Assembly: GCA_050290245.1 (NCBI GenBank)
Contig: JBNKHH010000052.1
Coordinates: 1 to 50,723, forward strand
Length of the DNA stretch: 50,723 bases
Direction of reading: 5' to 3'
DNA from: JBNKHH01 sp050290245
GTDB lineage: Bacteria > Pseudomonadota > Alphaproteobacteria > Rhodobacterales > Rhodobacteraceae
The translations under genes were made by a program, and so were the position numbers. Shown here in pieces: positions 15,102 to 24,638 of this stretch. The notes beneath the pieces are model-generated. The model made no database searches. It saw nothing but the letters and a program-made list of their open reading frames with translations, and was not told where the DNA came from. The number at the start of each line of letters is the position of its first letter. Within the stretch, counting starts at the first letter, position 1.

Positions 15102-17147
15102 ATGAGTTGGCTTGCCGGTGTAGATGTAGGCGGTACTTTTACCGACATCATTCTGATCAACACGAAGACCCGTGAAATTCGTGTCGGCAAAACCCCCTCG
15201 ACCGCGCGAGATCAGTCGGAAGGCTTTCTCAGCGGACTCCAGTCGATCGGAGACCTCGCCGAGGTGGAGGCGATCGTTCACGGAACGACTGTCGGCACGA
15301 ATGCGATTCTTGAGCGCAAGGGCGCGCGGACCGGGCTCATAACGTCGAAAGGCTTTCGCGACGTCATCGAACTGGGGCGCCGCACCCGCCCGAATGACTA
15401 TGGAATGACCGGCAGTTTCGCGCCGTTGATAGAGCGCCGCGACCGCCGCGAAGTTGCAGAAAGGCTCAATGCCGAAGGCGAGGTGTTGACGCCGCTCGAT
15501 CGGGAAGGGCTGGCCGATATCGTCCGCGAACTGGCCGAGGACGGTGTCGAATCGCTCGCGGTCATGTTGCTTCATAGCTACTCGAATCCCGACCACGAGA
15601 TTGCCGCCGAGGAGGAAATCCGGGCATTGTGGCCAAACGAGTTCATAAGCCTCAGCCATCGGGTGTTGCCGGAAGTCGGGGAGTTTGAGCGCGCCTCGTC
15701 CACGGCGATCAATGCGTATCTCGAACCGCTGCTTCATCGCTACGTCATGCGCGTGGACGAAAAGCTGAAGGGCGTTGGATACAAACGCTCGTTCCGGATC
15801 ATGCAGTCGAATGGCGGAGCGCTCAACGCCGACAACGCCTCGCGCAACGCGGGCCGGAGCGTATTGTCCGGCCCAGCCGGCGGAGCAATCGCAACCGCAT
15901 GGATCGCGCGTCATCTGGGCATAACGCATGCTGTTTCCGGCGATATGGGCGGCACCAGCTTTGACGTGTCTGTGATCCTCGACGGCGAGCCCGCGCTCGC
16001 CGAGGAAAAGGAGATCGCTTACGGAATCCCCTCGCGGATTCCGATGATCGATATCGAGACGATCGGCGCCGGCGGTGGTAGTCTGGTCTATCTCGACGAC
16101 GTGGGCATTCTCCATGTCGGGCCGCAAAGCGCCGGCTCTGAACCGGGCCCGATCTGCTATGGGCGCGGCGGCACGCGGGCAACAATTGCGGACGCGAACG
16201 CACTTCTCGGGCGCCTCCCGGTCGCCAACTTCATCGATGACGGCAACAGCCGGCTCGATGAGGTCTTCAGGGCGTTCGAAGAAATCGGGAGACATCTCGA
16301 TTGCGACGCCTACGGAGCGGCCGAAGCCGCGTTGCGTGTCGCGGACCTCAACATGGCTGGCGCGATTCGCAAGATCACGCTGGAAAAAGGGCTCGACCCC
16401 CGTCAATTCTCGATGCTTCCGTTCGGCGGTGCCGGGCCCCTTCACGCCTGCGCCATCGCGGACAACCTCGGAATTCCCCGCGTACTCCTACCGATCTGGC
16501 CGGGCGTAACCTCGGCGCTTGGCTGTCTCCTTGCGGATATCCGTTACGACGACAGTTGGAGCGTCCATGAGCGGATTGACCGCGTCGATCCCGACATGAT
16601 CCGGAACCGTTTCGGCGTCATGATCGGCAGGGTGATGGCAGTAATGGAAAGCGATGGCGTCGCCGCGTGTGACGTCAGTCTGAAATACGAAATCGCCCTT
16701 CAATATGAAGGCCAGACCCACCGAGTCTTGATCGAAGTGCCCGACGATAATCTCGATCCTGCTGCGATCGCGGAACTGTTCGTCGCCGAATATCGCAACC
16801 GGTACGGTGTGTCAGTCGACTCGGTGCCGATGATCGTCGTTCTGCTTCGTGTTTCCGCCGTCGCGTCGCGCAATGTCAGCGACGCGATTGTCGAATTTCT
16901 CCGGGAAGCGGCGGCTCGGCATTCTTCCAAGCCGGCTGAACCGACAGGCCATGCGCGCATGATGTTCGGGAACGTCTGGAGCGACACACCTGTTTATCGC
17001 CGCGAGAGCCTCGGGAGTGGCCAGGAAATCAAGGGACCGGCCCGCCTTGACCAGGCGGATACAACGACCGTGGTGCCGCCCGGATGGACCGCCGTCTGCG
17101 ATGCTCTGGGCTATGTGATGATTTCGAAAGAGGGGGCGGCCGAATGA
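15102..17147 (+). CDS. hydantoinase/oxoprolinase family protein, subunit A
   Basis: A 681-residue ATP-dependent subunit of the hydantoinase A/oxoprolinase family (relatives are N-methylhydantoinase, 5-oxoprolinase, caprolactamase and acetone/acetophenone carboxylase). The actin-like nucleotide-binding elements are intact: GVDVGGTFTD at residues 6-15, HGTTVGTNAILERKG, SGDMGGTSFDVSV, and IGAGGGSL. The enzyme couples ATP hydrolysis to opening of a cyclic amide or to carboxylation. ATG at 15102 follows GAGGAAAG; upstream codons to 14979 are not conserved in character. It overlaps subunit B by four bases. The family cannot be resolved to a substrate; amidase and amide-type importers nearby favour cyclic amide hydrolysis. 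Confidence 0.9.
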   Translation: MSWLAGVDVGGTFTDIILINTKTREIRVGKTPSTARDQSEGFLSGLQSIGDLAEVEAIVHGTTVGTNAILERKGARTGLITSKGFRDVIELGRRTRPNDYGMTGSFAPLIERRDRREVAERLNAEGEVLTPLDREGLADIVRELAEDGVESLAVMLLHSYSNPDHEIAAEEEIRALWPNEFISLSHRVLPEVGEFERASSTAINAYLEPLLHRYVMRVDEKLKGVGYKRSFRIMQSNGGALNADNASRNAGRSVLSGPAGGAIATAWIARHLGITHAVSGDMGGTSFDVSVILDGEPALAEEKEIAYGIPSRIPMIDIETIGAGGGSLVYLDDVGILHVGPQSAGSEPGPICYGRGGTRATIADANALLGRLPVANFIDDGNSRLDEVFRAFEEIGRHLDCDAYGAAEAALRVADLNMAGAIRKITLEKGLDPRQFSMLPFGGAGPLHACAIADNLGIPRVLLPIWPGVTSALGCLLADIRYDDSWSVHERIDRVDPDMIRNRFGVMIGRVMAVMESDGVAACDVSLKYEIALQYEGQTHRVLIEVPDDNLDPAAIAELFVAEYRNRYGVSVDSVPMIVVLLRVSAVASRNVSDAIVEFLREAAARHSSKPAEPTGHARMMFGNVWSDTPVYRRESLGSGQEIKGPARLDQADTTTVVPPGWTAVCDALGYVMISKEGAAE

Positions 17148-18808
17148 TCAATCCGATTACCCTGACGGTCCTCCAAAACCGGTTTCAGCAGGTCTCCGAG
17201 GAGATGGATGTCATCTTCGACCGGGCGGCGTTTTCTCCGATCATTTCTGAGGGGCGCGACAGGGCGTCGGGCATCTTCACCGCGGACGAGGGAGCGCTTG
17301 TCGCTCAGGGGTCGACCGGGATGCCGATTCACATTGGTGCGATGCATTTCGGAGTCGGCGCGCTTGCGCGGAAGGTCAAGGATCGCTGCCAGTCCGGCGA
17401 TATCTACATCCTCAACGACCCGTACATGGGCGGCACACATTTGATGGACGTAAAGCTGGTCATGCCAGTCTTCGTCGACGGCACTTTGTTTTGCTTCCTG
17501 GGATCCAGCGGTCACTGGCCGGACATCGGCGGCGCGGTTCCGGGCGGCTACGTGACCTATGCGACCGAAATTCAGCAGGAGGGGCTTCGTCTCTCTGGTG
17601 TGCGCCTCTATCGGGCCGGGGAGATAGATCAAGACGTCATCGAACTGATCTTGGGAAATGTGCGCGTCCCCGAACAGCGGCTGGGGGATATTCAGGCGCA
17701 GGTGGCCTCTTTGCGGGCTGGCGAGAAAGAGGTTCTGGAACTTGCGCGTGAGTTCGGCGTTGCCACGCTGAACAAGGCGATCGCGGAGCTACGGCAGCGG
17801 TCGGCCGACAAAGTGCGAGAGCGGATCTCTGGGCTCCGACAGGGCGTCTACTCCTTCGAGGACGCGATGGACAACGACGGGATCGACAACGAGCCGCTCT
17901 GGGTTCGTCTTGATCTGACCGTCGAGAGCGACCGAATGTTGTTCGACTTCTCGCGCAGTTCCGCGCCATGCAAGGGGCCGATGAACTCGGTCTTCGCGAC
18001 CACCGCGTCAGCCGCGTATATTTCCTTCAAACACCTCTTTCCTGAAATGCCGATGAATGCGGGGTGTTTCGAGCCGCTGCAGGTCGTCATCCCAGAGACG
18101 ACATTTCTCAATGCCGGTTACCCGCGCCCGGTTTCCGGATGTGCTGCCGAGGTGTCGCAGCGGGTGGTGGACACCTGTTTCGGCGCACTGGCGCAGGTCG
18201 TCGGCGACCGCATCACAGGGGCGCCCGTGGGAACTTCGCTGAACGTCGCCATCGGAGGTAAGGACCCGCTCAAGGACCGGCGATTCATCATGTATTTCTA
18301 CACCGGCGGTGGCCACGGCGGAAACGTGTCCGGCGACGGCATTTCGAACGCCTGCACGTCCGTTGGCCTCGCCAAGACGCCGCCGCTCGAAGTCGTTGAG
18401 CAACAGGCCCCGGTGCTGTTCGAGGAATACGCGCTGCGCGAAAACTCAGGCGGGCGAGGGCAGTACCGCGGCGGCCTTGGCGTTCAATACAGCATACGCC
18501 TTCTCCGCGGCGAAAGCCGGCTCTCAGTACTTGGCGACCGCGCCACGCTTGGCCCGTACGGGGTCATGGGCGGAGAAAGCGGCGCCTGCACCGAAGTCGA
18601 AATGACGCTCCAGGGTCGGCGTTTCAAGCCTCCCATGGGTGCAAAGATCGGCAATGTGATTTTCCGGGAAGGCGACAGCCTGTTGATAAAGACCCCTGGT
18701 GGCGGCGGATATGGCCCGGCCGAAAAGCGCGATGCCGCGCTTGCCGCAAAGGACCTGAACAATGGCCTTAGCTCGGAGGGCGATGAGAAGCATGTCGCCC
18801 GACGCTGA
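17144..18808 (+). CDS. hydantoinase/oxoprolinase family protein, subunit B
   Basis: A 554-residue partner of the A subunit. Family hallmarks are ITLTVLQNRFQQVSEEMD, SPIISEGRD, GMPIHIGAMHF, NDPYMGGTHLMDV, the long conserved tract ending in GGGHGGNVSGDG, and a C-terminal GGGGYG tail. The subunit forms an A-B complex and carries part of the substrate site in structurally known relatives. ATG at 17144 overlaps the A stop (ATGA). Its 3' end overlaps the following amidase, so the products are probably made together. Confidence 0.9.
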   Translation: MINPITLTVLQNRFQQVSEEMDVIFDRAAFSPIISEGRDRASGIFTADEGALVAQGSTGMPIHIGAMHFGVGALARKVKDRCQSGDIYILNDPYMGGTHLMDVKLVMPVFVDGTLFCFLGSSGHWPDIGGAVPGGYVTYATEIQQEGLRLSGVRLYRAGEIDQDVIELILGNVRVPEQRLGDIQAQVASLRAGEKEVLELAREFGVATLNKAIAELRQRSADKVRERISGLRQGVYSFEDAMDNDGIDNEPLWVRLDLTVESDRMLFDFSRSSAPCKGPMNSVFATTASAAYISFKHLFPEMPMNAGCFEPLQVVIPETTFLNAGYPRPVSGCAAEVSQRVVDTCFGALAQVVGDRITGAPVGTSLNVAIGGKDPLKDRRFIMYFYTGGGHGGNVSGDGISNACTSVGLAKTPPLEVVEQQAPVLFEEYALRENSGGRGQYRGGLGVQYSIRLLRGESRLSVLGDRATLGPYGVMGGESGACTEVEMTLQGRRFKPPMGAKIGNVIFREGDSLLIKTPGGGGYGPAEKRDAALAAKDLNNGLSSEGDEKHVARR

Positions 18809-20153
18809 CCATCCGATGCACGAGAACGAAACCCGCACCATCGGCGCGGAGGAGGCACGTGCGGCGATCGCCGGGTATGAACCCCTGCTGCGCGCCTTGA
18901 TCCTCGACATGTCCGACGAGGCCGTCGCCCTGCAAAAGGCCGCAGAGACGCGCGGCGGCGCTCTTTCCGGCATGACCGTGACAGTCAAGGACATCATCGA
19001 CCTGCAAAACACACCGACAACGAATGGCGCACGGTTCCCGGCGCACGTTGCCGACAGCGATGCCGAGGTGGTGCGTCGCCTTCGAGCGGCTGGAGCCGTA
19101 TTCGTCGGGAAGACCAACCTTCACGAATTCGCGTATGGCGGAACGACCCTGAACCCGCATTTCGGCGAGTGCCGCAATCCCTGGGATACGGACCGGATCG
19201 CTGGCGGATCGAGCGGCGGATCGGCGGCGGCGGTGGCCGCTGGATACTGCGACCTTTCTCTGGGCAGCGATACTGCCGGATCCGGGCGAATGCCGGCGGC
19301 GCTGACGGGAATTTGCGCCTTGCGACCGAGCCTTGGCAGGATTTCGAACTCAGGAGTCCAGGCCTGCAGCCCGTTCTTCGACACGATCAGTCCGATGGCG
19401 CGTTCCGTTAAGACACTGGCGCGGGCCTATGAGATTCTGGCTGGCTACGACGAGGGCGATCCCTTGAACGTCATGCGGGACCTCGAAATGCCGGTCCTGA
19501 CGGCTGATCTTTCGGGTCGCCTGATTGGCGTCGCCACAGGCTCGTTCTTCAATGATGAAACCGATGCCGCCATCCTCCGGCGGGTCGAGGCCGCTGTCGC
19601 CGTTTTGACCGATCTCGGCGCGACCTGCGTGCCTGTCGAAATACCCCGGATCGAGGACTCGCCGACGCATCTGGAAACCCTGTTTCATTGTGATGCCGCT
19701 ATGGTGCACGCGCAGCGTCTCGCGGAAGCGCCCGAACTCTTCGGAGCCGACATTAGAGAGCGGCTTCGAAGCTTGGGCGCAGCGGTCCGCGGAACCGACT
19801 ACTCGGCGTCCCGGCTCTGGACGGAGGCCTGGCGCAGAGAGATAGCGCCCGTGCTCGAGTCTGTGGATGCGGTCGTTCATGCAGCTTCGCCGACTGTCGC
19901 TCCCAGGATTGCGGACTGCCGCGCCACGACCGCTGCGACGCGGCGATTGGCGAAATTCTGTTACCCTTGGTCGCTGGCAGGAGTGCCTTCGATGAGTGTT
20001 CCCTGCGGTTTCGCTGACCACGACTTGCCATGCGGCATGATGCTCGTGGGACGTCTGTGGGGCGAAGCTGATCTCCTCAGCGTTGGCTATGCCTACCAGA
20101 GCGCCACCGACTGGCATCAGACGTGCCCTTCTATTCTCGAAAGGACGAAATAG
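18792..20153 (+). CDS. amidase signature family hydrolase (second)
   Basis: A 453-residue amidase with the intact triad: Lys66 in VTVKDI, cis-Ser140 in GGSSGGS and nucleophile Ser164 in SDTAGSGR, 24 residues apart. The TAGSGRMPAA form, in place of TGGSIR, is like allophanate hydrolases and related enzymes, so it differs in subgroup from the amidases at 4097 and 37899. Three in-frame ATGs are possible; 18792 is chosen because GGAGGG (18775-18780) lies 11 bases upstream, whereas it is only two bases from the ATG at 18783. Following the hydantoinase pair, it may hydrolyse the carbamoyl or amide product of ring opening. This is inference. Confidence 0.9.
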   Translation: MSPDADHPMHENETRTIGAEEARAAIAGYEPLLRALILDMSDEAVALQKAAETRGGALSGMTVTVKDIIDLQNTPTTNGARFPAHVADSDAEVVRRLRAAGAVFVGKTNLHEFAYGGTTLNPHFGECRNPWDTDRIAGGSSGGSAAAVAAGYCDLSLGSDTAGSGRMPAALTGICALRPSLGRISNSGVQACSPFFDTISPMARSVKTLARAYEILAGYDEGDPLNVMRDLEMPVLTADLSGRLIGVATGSFFNDETDAAILRRVEAAVAVLTDLGATCVPVEIPRIEDSPTHLETLFHCDAAMVHAQRLAEAPELFGADIRERLRSLGAAVRGTDYSASRLWTEAWRREIAPVLESVDAVVHAASPTVAPRIADCRATTAATRRLAKFCYPWSLAGVPSMSVPCGFADHDLPCGMMLVGRLWGEADLLSVGYAYQSATDWHQTCPSILERTK

Positions 20154-20623
20154 TGACCGCAACTGCATTCGAAAGAACCGTCAGGCACCTGGCGGCAATC
20201 GAGGAGATCAAGCAGCTGAAGGCGCTGTACTGCCTGCATTGCGACCGCCACTACGATCCGGAAAAACTCAGCGAACTGTTCACGGCCGACGCGGTTTGGG
20301 ACAGCTCGGGTCGGGGGCGGTTCGAAGGTCGAGAGGCCATCCGCACGTTTTTCGCCGGCGCGTCGTCCATTTTTCCATGGGCGGCCCACCTCGCCATGAA
20401 CCCTGTCATCGAGATTGATGAAGCGCTGAGCACAGCGAGAGGACAGTGGCGCCTGATGATGCCGGCGACGTCGCGCGAGGAAGATGGACGCGAGCTGCCG
20501 ATCTTCCAGGTGTCCGACTACGCAGAAACATACCGGGTCGAGGATGGACATTGGCGGATCGCCACGCTGCGGGTCACCCACCGTCGCCTGACGCTCGAAG
20601 GGGGCGCGTGGAACGAACGCTAG
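20153..20623 (+). CDS. NTF2/SnoaL-like protein
   Basis: A 156-residue SnoaL/NTF2-like cone-fold protein. The helical start is HLAAIEEIKQLKALYCLH, then CDRHYDPEKLSELFTADAVWD, and a central GRGRFEGREAIRTFF, followed by beta strands. This is the scaffold of small dehydratases, isomerases and ring hydroxylase beta subunits, but no dehydratase dyad is obvious. GTG at 20153 overlaps the amidase stop by one base. A paralogue at 39541-40002 shares the pattern AIE-x-I-x-x-L-K-A-x-Y and is also beside an amidase, which points to a shared role. The stretch to the next gene is 34 bases. Confidence 0.8.
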   Translation: MTATAFERTVRHLAAIEEIKQLKALYCLHCDRHYDPEKLSELFTADAVWDSSGRGRFEGREAIRTFFAGASSIFPWAAHLAMNPVIEIDEALSTARGQWRLMMPATSREEDGRELPIFQVSDYAETYRVEDGHWRIATLRVTHRRLTLEGGAWNER

Positions 20624-20657
20624 GAAGAAGACCGGAATCCAGAGGAAACGCCACGCC

Positions 20658-21554
20658 ATGACCATGAGCGAGACATTGAAACAGCCAGTGAATCGGATGC
20701 GCTTTGCGGCGCTTGGCCGTCGGCTCCTACTGGTGCCCGTTTCGCTCTGGTTGTTGCTGTTCTCGCTGGCACCGCTGGTTTTTCTGGTGGTCATGTCCCT
20801 GTGGAAGTCGAACATTTTCGGAATTTCTACCGAATGGACACTTGAGAACTATATCGCGTTCTGGCGCGAACCCGTCTACCGCACCGTCCTTTGGTCGACG
20901 GTTCGCATCTCGATGATCACGACGATCGCCGCTCTGGTTATCGGCTACCCGATCGCCTGGAAGCTCGCCCAGCTCCAGGGCCGTGCGCGGGCGGTTGCGG
21001 TCTTGATGTTCTTCTTGCCCTTCTGGACAAGCTATCTGATCCGGACTTTCGCGTGGATTCCGATACTCGGCCGCAACGGGGTGATCAATTCGAGCCTTGT
21101 TGCCCTTGGCGTGATCGACGAGCCGATCGACGGCCTGCTGTTCAGTGAAGGCGCGGTCTATCTCGGCCTCATCTACGTCTATATTCTTTACATGGTGCTG
21201 CCGGTCTTCCTGGCCCTCGACAAGCTCGATCCCGACCTAATCGAGGCCGCAGAAGATCTCGGCGCGGGGCCGGTTCAACTTTTCACGCGAATTATCCTGC
21301 CTCTGAGCACGCCCGGCGTTGTGAGTGGGTGCGTCATGGTGTTCCTGATGTGCGCTGGCGCCTTCGTTACGCCGCAACTGCTCGGCGGACCGTCCTCGAT
21401 CATGTTCGGCAATCTGATTTCGAACCAGTTCATCGGCGACAACAACTGGGCGTTCGGCGCCACGTTGAGCGTCGTATTGATGGCCTTCGTCCTGAGCATC
21501 CTCGGACTCGTCGGATGGCGGTTCGGCTTCACCCGTTTGCTGATGGGGAGATAG
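20658..21554 (+). CDS. ABC transporter permease, PotB-like (second importer)
   Basis: A 298-residue permease with about six membrane segments, starting with LLLVPVSLWLLLFSLAPLV. The EAA loop reads IEAAEDLGAGPVQLFTRIILPLSTPG. A conserved FWTSYLIRTFAWIPILGRNG stretch is typical of PotB relatives. ATG at 20658 follows AGAGGAAA; a second ATG six bases on is possible. It forms an importer with the permease at 21557, the binding protein at 22400 and, by inference, the ATPase at 26548. Confidence 0.92.
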   Translation: MTMSETLKQPVNRMRFAALGRRLLLVPVSLWLLLFSLAPLVFLVVMSLWKSNIFGISTEWTLENYIAFWREPVYRTVLWSTVRISMITTIAALVIGYPIAWKLAQLQGRARAVAVLMFFLPFWTSYLIRTFAWIPILGRNGVINSSLVALGVIDEPIDGLLFSEGAVYLGLIYVYILYMVLPVFLALDKLDPDLIEAAEDLGAGPVQLFTRIILPLSTPGVVSGCVMVFLMCAGAFVTPQLLGGPSSIMFGNLISNQFIGDNNWAFGATLSVVLMAFVLSILGLVGWRFGFTRLLMGR

Positions 21555-21556
21555 CG

Positions 21557-22369
21557 ATGGCCGTCGCCGATACGCACCCCCGATCCCCCGTCCAAGCGAT
21601 GATGCGCTTCGGCAGCTGGGTGTATTTCGTGGTTTTCTTCACCGTGCTTTACAGCCCGCTGCTCAGCCTCTTCGCCGATTCTTTCAGCGAGGTGCAGTCC
21701 AAGCCGCTCTCGGCTTCGAACTTCACCCTGAAATGGTATGGCGAAGTGCTCGGCGACAGCCGGGTGCTGCACGCCCTTTTCAACAGCGTCGGGCTGGGGA
21801 TCGTGGCCGGCGCGATATCGACTGCACTCGCGCTCAGCGCATCCTTCGGAATCCGGAATTCGCGTCTAGGCCAGTCAATCCTCATCCCGCTGATCCTGGT
21901 GCCGATCATTCTGCCCGGCATCATCGGCGGCGTCGTACTGCTTATCCTGTTCGGATATCTCCAGGTTCCATTCACGATCTTTACGACGGTACTCGTCGCG
22001 CATGTGAACTGGTGCCTGCCATTCGCATTTCTTACCATCTACCCGCTGGTCCAGCAGCTGGATGCGGCGCTTGAGGAAGCCGCGGCCGACCTCGGCGCCG
22101 GACCGCTCGACATTCTCGTCAAGGTCATCTTCCCGCAGTTGCGACCGGCGATCATCTCGACATTCCTTTTCGGTTTCACGCTTTCGTTCGACGAGTTCGT
22201 CCGAACTCTCTTCGTCATTGGAACCGAGACCACGCTTCCCGTCAGGATCTGGGTGCTTGTGAACGATGAAGTCTCGCCGTCTCTGCCGGCGATGAGCGTT
22301 CTCATCATCCTCATTTCGATTGCTGTCTCGCTGGCGGGATTCGCGACTTCGGCGAGGACCAGCCGATGA
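21557..22369 (+). CDS. ABC transporter permease, PotC-like (second importer)
   Basis: A 270-residue permease with about six membrane segments, starting near YFVVFFTVLYSPLLSLF. The EAA loop is LEEAAADLGAGPLDILVKVIFPQLRPA, followed by FGFTLSFDEFVRTLFV, the PotC signature region. The start at 21557, two bases after the previous gene, is chosen because GGGGAGATAGCG precedes it. The open frame upstream to 21329 lies inside the first permease. Confidence 0.92.
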   Translation: MAVADTHPRSPVQAMMRFGSWVYFVVFFTVLYSPLLSLFADSFSEVQSKPLSASNFTLKWYGEVLGDSRVLHALFNSVGLGIVAGAISTALALSASFGIRNSRLGQSILIPLILVPIILPGIIGGVVLLILFGYLQVPFTIFTTVLVAHVNWCLPFAFLTIYPLVQQLDAALEEAAADLGAGPLDILVKVIFPQLRPAIISTFLFGFTLSFDEFVRTLFVIGTETTLPVRIWVLVNDEVSPSLPAMSVLIILISIAVSLAGFATSARTSR

Positions 22370-22399
22370 AATTCAACCAACCACAGGAGGTGAAGGAAA

Positions 22400-23500
22400 A
22401 TGAAAAAACACATTAAGTCGATGGGCCTGTCCCGACGCGAGTTTCTCGGGGCAACAGGCGCCGGGGCGCTCACAATGGGCATGGGACTTCCCGCTATGGC
22501 GGCCGGCGAGGAGGTGCGCATCCTGATCGTGAACTCCGCAGTTGCGGGGCCCATGAAGGAAGTCATCGAAAGCAAAGCGGGCGTAACTCTCGCGGACGGT
22601 CCCTTTGTTTCGTCGACCGACAACATCTCTAAGTTCATGACGCCCGGGCCGAGCCAGTACGATCTGTTCGCCGGTGTTTCAGAGCTGTCGCGCCCACCTG
22701 TCATGGGCGAGAAAGCCGGTATGGAACGCGGGCTCGCCTTCGATCCGGCGCTTGTTCCGAACACGCAGTACCTGACCGAAGTAGCGAAGGCCGATCTCGG
22801 CGTGCGCGACGGCAAGATGTACGTCATCCCGGTCTATTCGGGTTTCGACATGGCGATCTACAACCGCGACGAAGTGCCGGAAGACGATCCGCTCACCCAA
22901 TCCTGGGGCGTGCTCTTCGCCGAGAAATACGAAGGCCGGATCGGCTGGTTTGACGCGCCGCACCAGATGCTGATGATCGCGGGTCTCCATCTCGGGCACG
23001 AAGCGCCAGAGGAGGCCGACGATGCGGACCTGAAGGAATTCGCCAAATTCCTGACTTCAAAGAAAAAACTGGTACGCGCACTGTGGACTAAACCGGCGCA
23101 AGCGGCGAACCTGCTGACCACCGGCGAGGTCGTCGTGACCTACGGTTTCATCCCGGTTCGTAAGGGCCTTGAGGAGCAGGGGATGAACGTCGCCAACAAC
23201 TGGCCGAGCGAAGGTCTGCTCGTCTGGACGAATGGTGCCTACCTGCCGCAGCGCAGCAACGCGCCGGAGGCCGCACAGCGGGTCGTAAACGCGATGCTGA
23301 CGCCCGAATACGGGTCCGCGCTGACCCGGCAGACCGGCTATCTGAGCGTGACGACCCAGGCGCAGAGCCAGTTCTCTGAAGAGGATTTGACCCGCTATGG
23401 CTACGACGTTGCCGAGCGCGGCATCAAAACGCACGGCCTGAAATATCCGGTCGACTTCCCGAAATGGGTGGAAATCTGGGGCGCGGTCAAGAGCGCTTGA
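22400..23500 (+). CDS. polyamine-type ABC substrate-binding protein with Tat signal
   Basis: A 366-residue periplasmic binding protein. The N-terminus carries a twin-arginine signal, SRREFLGATGAGALTMGMG (residues 11-29), cut near AMA-AG, so it is probably exported folded. Mature features include ILIVNSAVAGPMKEVIES, a YDLFAGVSEL segment and YVIPVYSGFDMAIYNRD, which are PotD/extracellular solute-binding family 1-like. ATG at 22400 follows AGGAGGTGAAGG. It differs greatly from the two binding proteins at 7923 and 10115. A strong hairpin follows the gene at 23513. Confidence 0.9.
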   Translation: MKKHIKSMGLSRREFLGATGAGALTMGMGLPAMAAGEEVRILIVNSAVAGPMKEVIESKAGVTLADGPFVSSTDNISKFMTPGPSQYDLFAGVSELSRPPVMGEKAGMERGLAFDPALVPNTQYLTEVAKADLGVRDGKMYVIPVYSGFDMAIYNRDEVPEDDPLTQSWGVLFAEKYEGRIGWFDAPHQMLMIAGLHLGHEAPEEADDADLKEFAKFLTSKKKLVRALWTKPAQAANLLTTGEVVVTYGFIPVRKGLEEQGMNVANNWPSEGLLVWTNGAYLPQRSNAPEAAQRVVNAMLTPEYGSALTRQTGYLSVTTQAQSQFSEEDLTRYGYDVAERGIKTHGLKYPVDFPKWVEIWGAVKSA

Positions 23501-23512
23501 GAACAGGGAGAT

Positions 23513-23540
23513 GCCGGACGGCCGAATGCGGCTGTCCGGC
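23513..23540 (+). other. intergenic stem-loop between ABC and TRAP genes
   Basis: GCCGGACGGCCG (23513-23524) pairs with CGGCTGTCCGGC (23529-23540) around AATG: 12 pairs including one G-T. It lies 12 bases after the binding-protein stop and 29 bases before the TRAP dctP gene. With no T-run, it is more likely an mRNA-stabilising or attenuating element that boosts the binding protein relative to downstream genes. Confidence 0.6.
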
Positions 23541-23569
23541 GAAGCAACAAAAACCAGAAAGGAAACGAA

Positions 23570-24628
23570 ATGCGAATGTCACTTATGAAACTGGCTGTGA
23601 TGCTGGGGGTTGCCGCATCGGCGGTCGGCAGCGCTCAGGCCGAAACAGACTGGGTCTACGCCAACGGGTACGCCAAGGATCATCCCCAGGTCGGCGTCCT
23701 TGCGGACGACTTCATCAAACTCATCGCTGAAAAAACCGGCGGCGAGCTCAAGATCCGCCATGTTGCTGGCGGAGCACTCCTTACCTCGGAAAACATGATC
23801 GACGGCCTGCGTGGCGGAGTGGCGAACATGGGGTCCGCCGTCGTATCCTTTTCGCCCGGTCAGTTGCCGATCTCTGCGACGCTCGCCGGTGTGGTCGACA
23901 TTGGTCTCGGCAACGAGCTGAGCCTCGTGGACGTCAGCAAGATCACCTCGCGGCTGCTTGAGGAAATGCCGGAGCTGAGCGCGGAATATGAAGCGCAGGG
24001 GCTGAAGCCGCTGTGGTTCGTGCCGTCTCCGCCATACGCGATCATCTCAAATGATCCGATCGAGAAACTCGAAGACTTCAATGGCAAGAAGATCCGGACG
24101 TTCGGCAACATCATTCCGAAAATGGTCGAGGCCGCCGGCGGCGTTCCCCTGTCGGTTTCGTTCGGCGAGGTCTATACCAGCCTTCAGACTGGCGTGCTCG
24201 ATGGCGCGCTGACCGATCCACCGGCAATGCGGAGCGGCAAGTTCAACGAAGTCGCCAAGAACCTCGTCACACTCGGCCCCGACAAGGGCGCCGCGACGGC
24301 AATGGCGCCGGTCGCTTTCGTGATCAATCTTGAGAGCTGGAACGCCCTGACGCCGGACGTGCAGAAGGCGGTGGAGGAAGCTTCGGCGGAAATGACGGAA
24401 ATCGGCGCACAGCGCATGTCCGATTTCGCCGAGTCCTCCATTCAGGCCTTGGCCGACGAAGGCGTCGCCGTTCACCATCTGTCGATGGACGACGTCGTGG
24501 AGATCGCGGCGAAGGCTCCGACGGTGGAGTCGGCCCTGATATCCTCGTTCGCCGACAAGGAGATCGACGGAAAGGCCCTTGCCGCAAAATATGCCGAGAT
24601 CGTCGCGGCCTACAAAGCCGGTAATTGA
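23570..24628 (+). CDS. TRAP transporter substrate-binding protein (DctP-like)
   Basis: A 352-residue DctP-family solute receptor with a Sec signal peptide, cut near AQA-ET (residues 23-25). Recognisable DctP features are HPQVGVLADDFIKLIAEKTGG, GLRGGVANMGSA, the FNGKKIRTFGN strand and the FGEVYTSLQTGVLDG segment near the organic-acid-binding arginine. The carboxylate-binding Arg is present in KIRTFG. TRAP receptors usually bind carboxylic acids. It is followed by a hairpin and then the two membrane subunits, as in standard dctPQM operons. Confidence 0.92.
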   Translation: MRMSLMKLAVMLGVAASAVGSAQAETDWVYANGYAKDHPQVGVLADDFIKLIAEKTGGELKIRHVAGGALLTSENMIDGLRGGVANMGSAVVSFSPGQLPISATLAGVVDIGLGNELSLVDVSKITSRLLEEMPELSAEYEAQGLKPLWFVPSPPYAIISNDPIEKLEDFNGKKIRTFGNIIPKMVEAAGGVPLSVSFGEVYTSLQTGVLDGALTDPPAMRSGKFNEVAKNLVTLGPDKGAATAMAPVAFVINLESWNALTPDVQKAVEEASAEMTEIGAQRMSDFAESSIQALADEGVAVHHLSMDDVVEIAAKAPTVESALISSFADKEIDGKALAAKYAEIVAAYKAGN

Positions 24629-24638
24629 TTTCTCCTGT

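Noticed and set aside
15021..16445. 474-codon minus-strand open frame opposite HyuA
   Set aside because: Shadow of the plus-strand gene, with no family motifs and no ribosome binding site.
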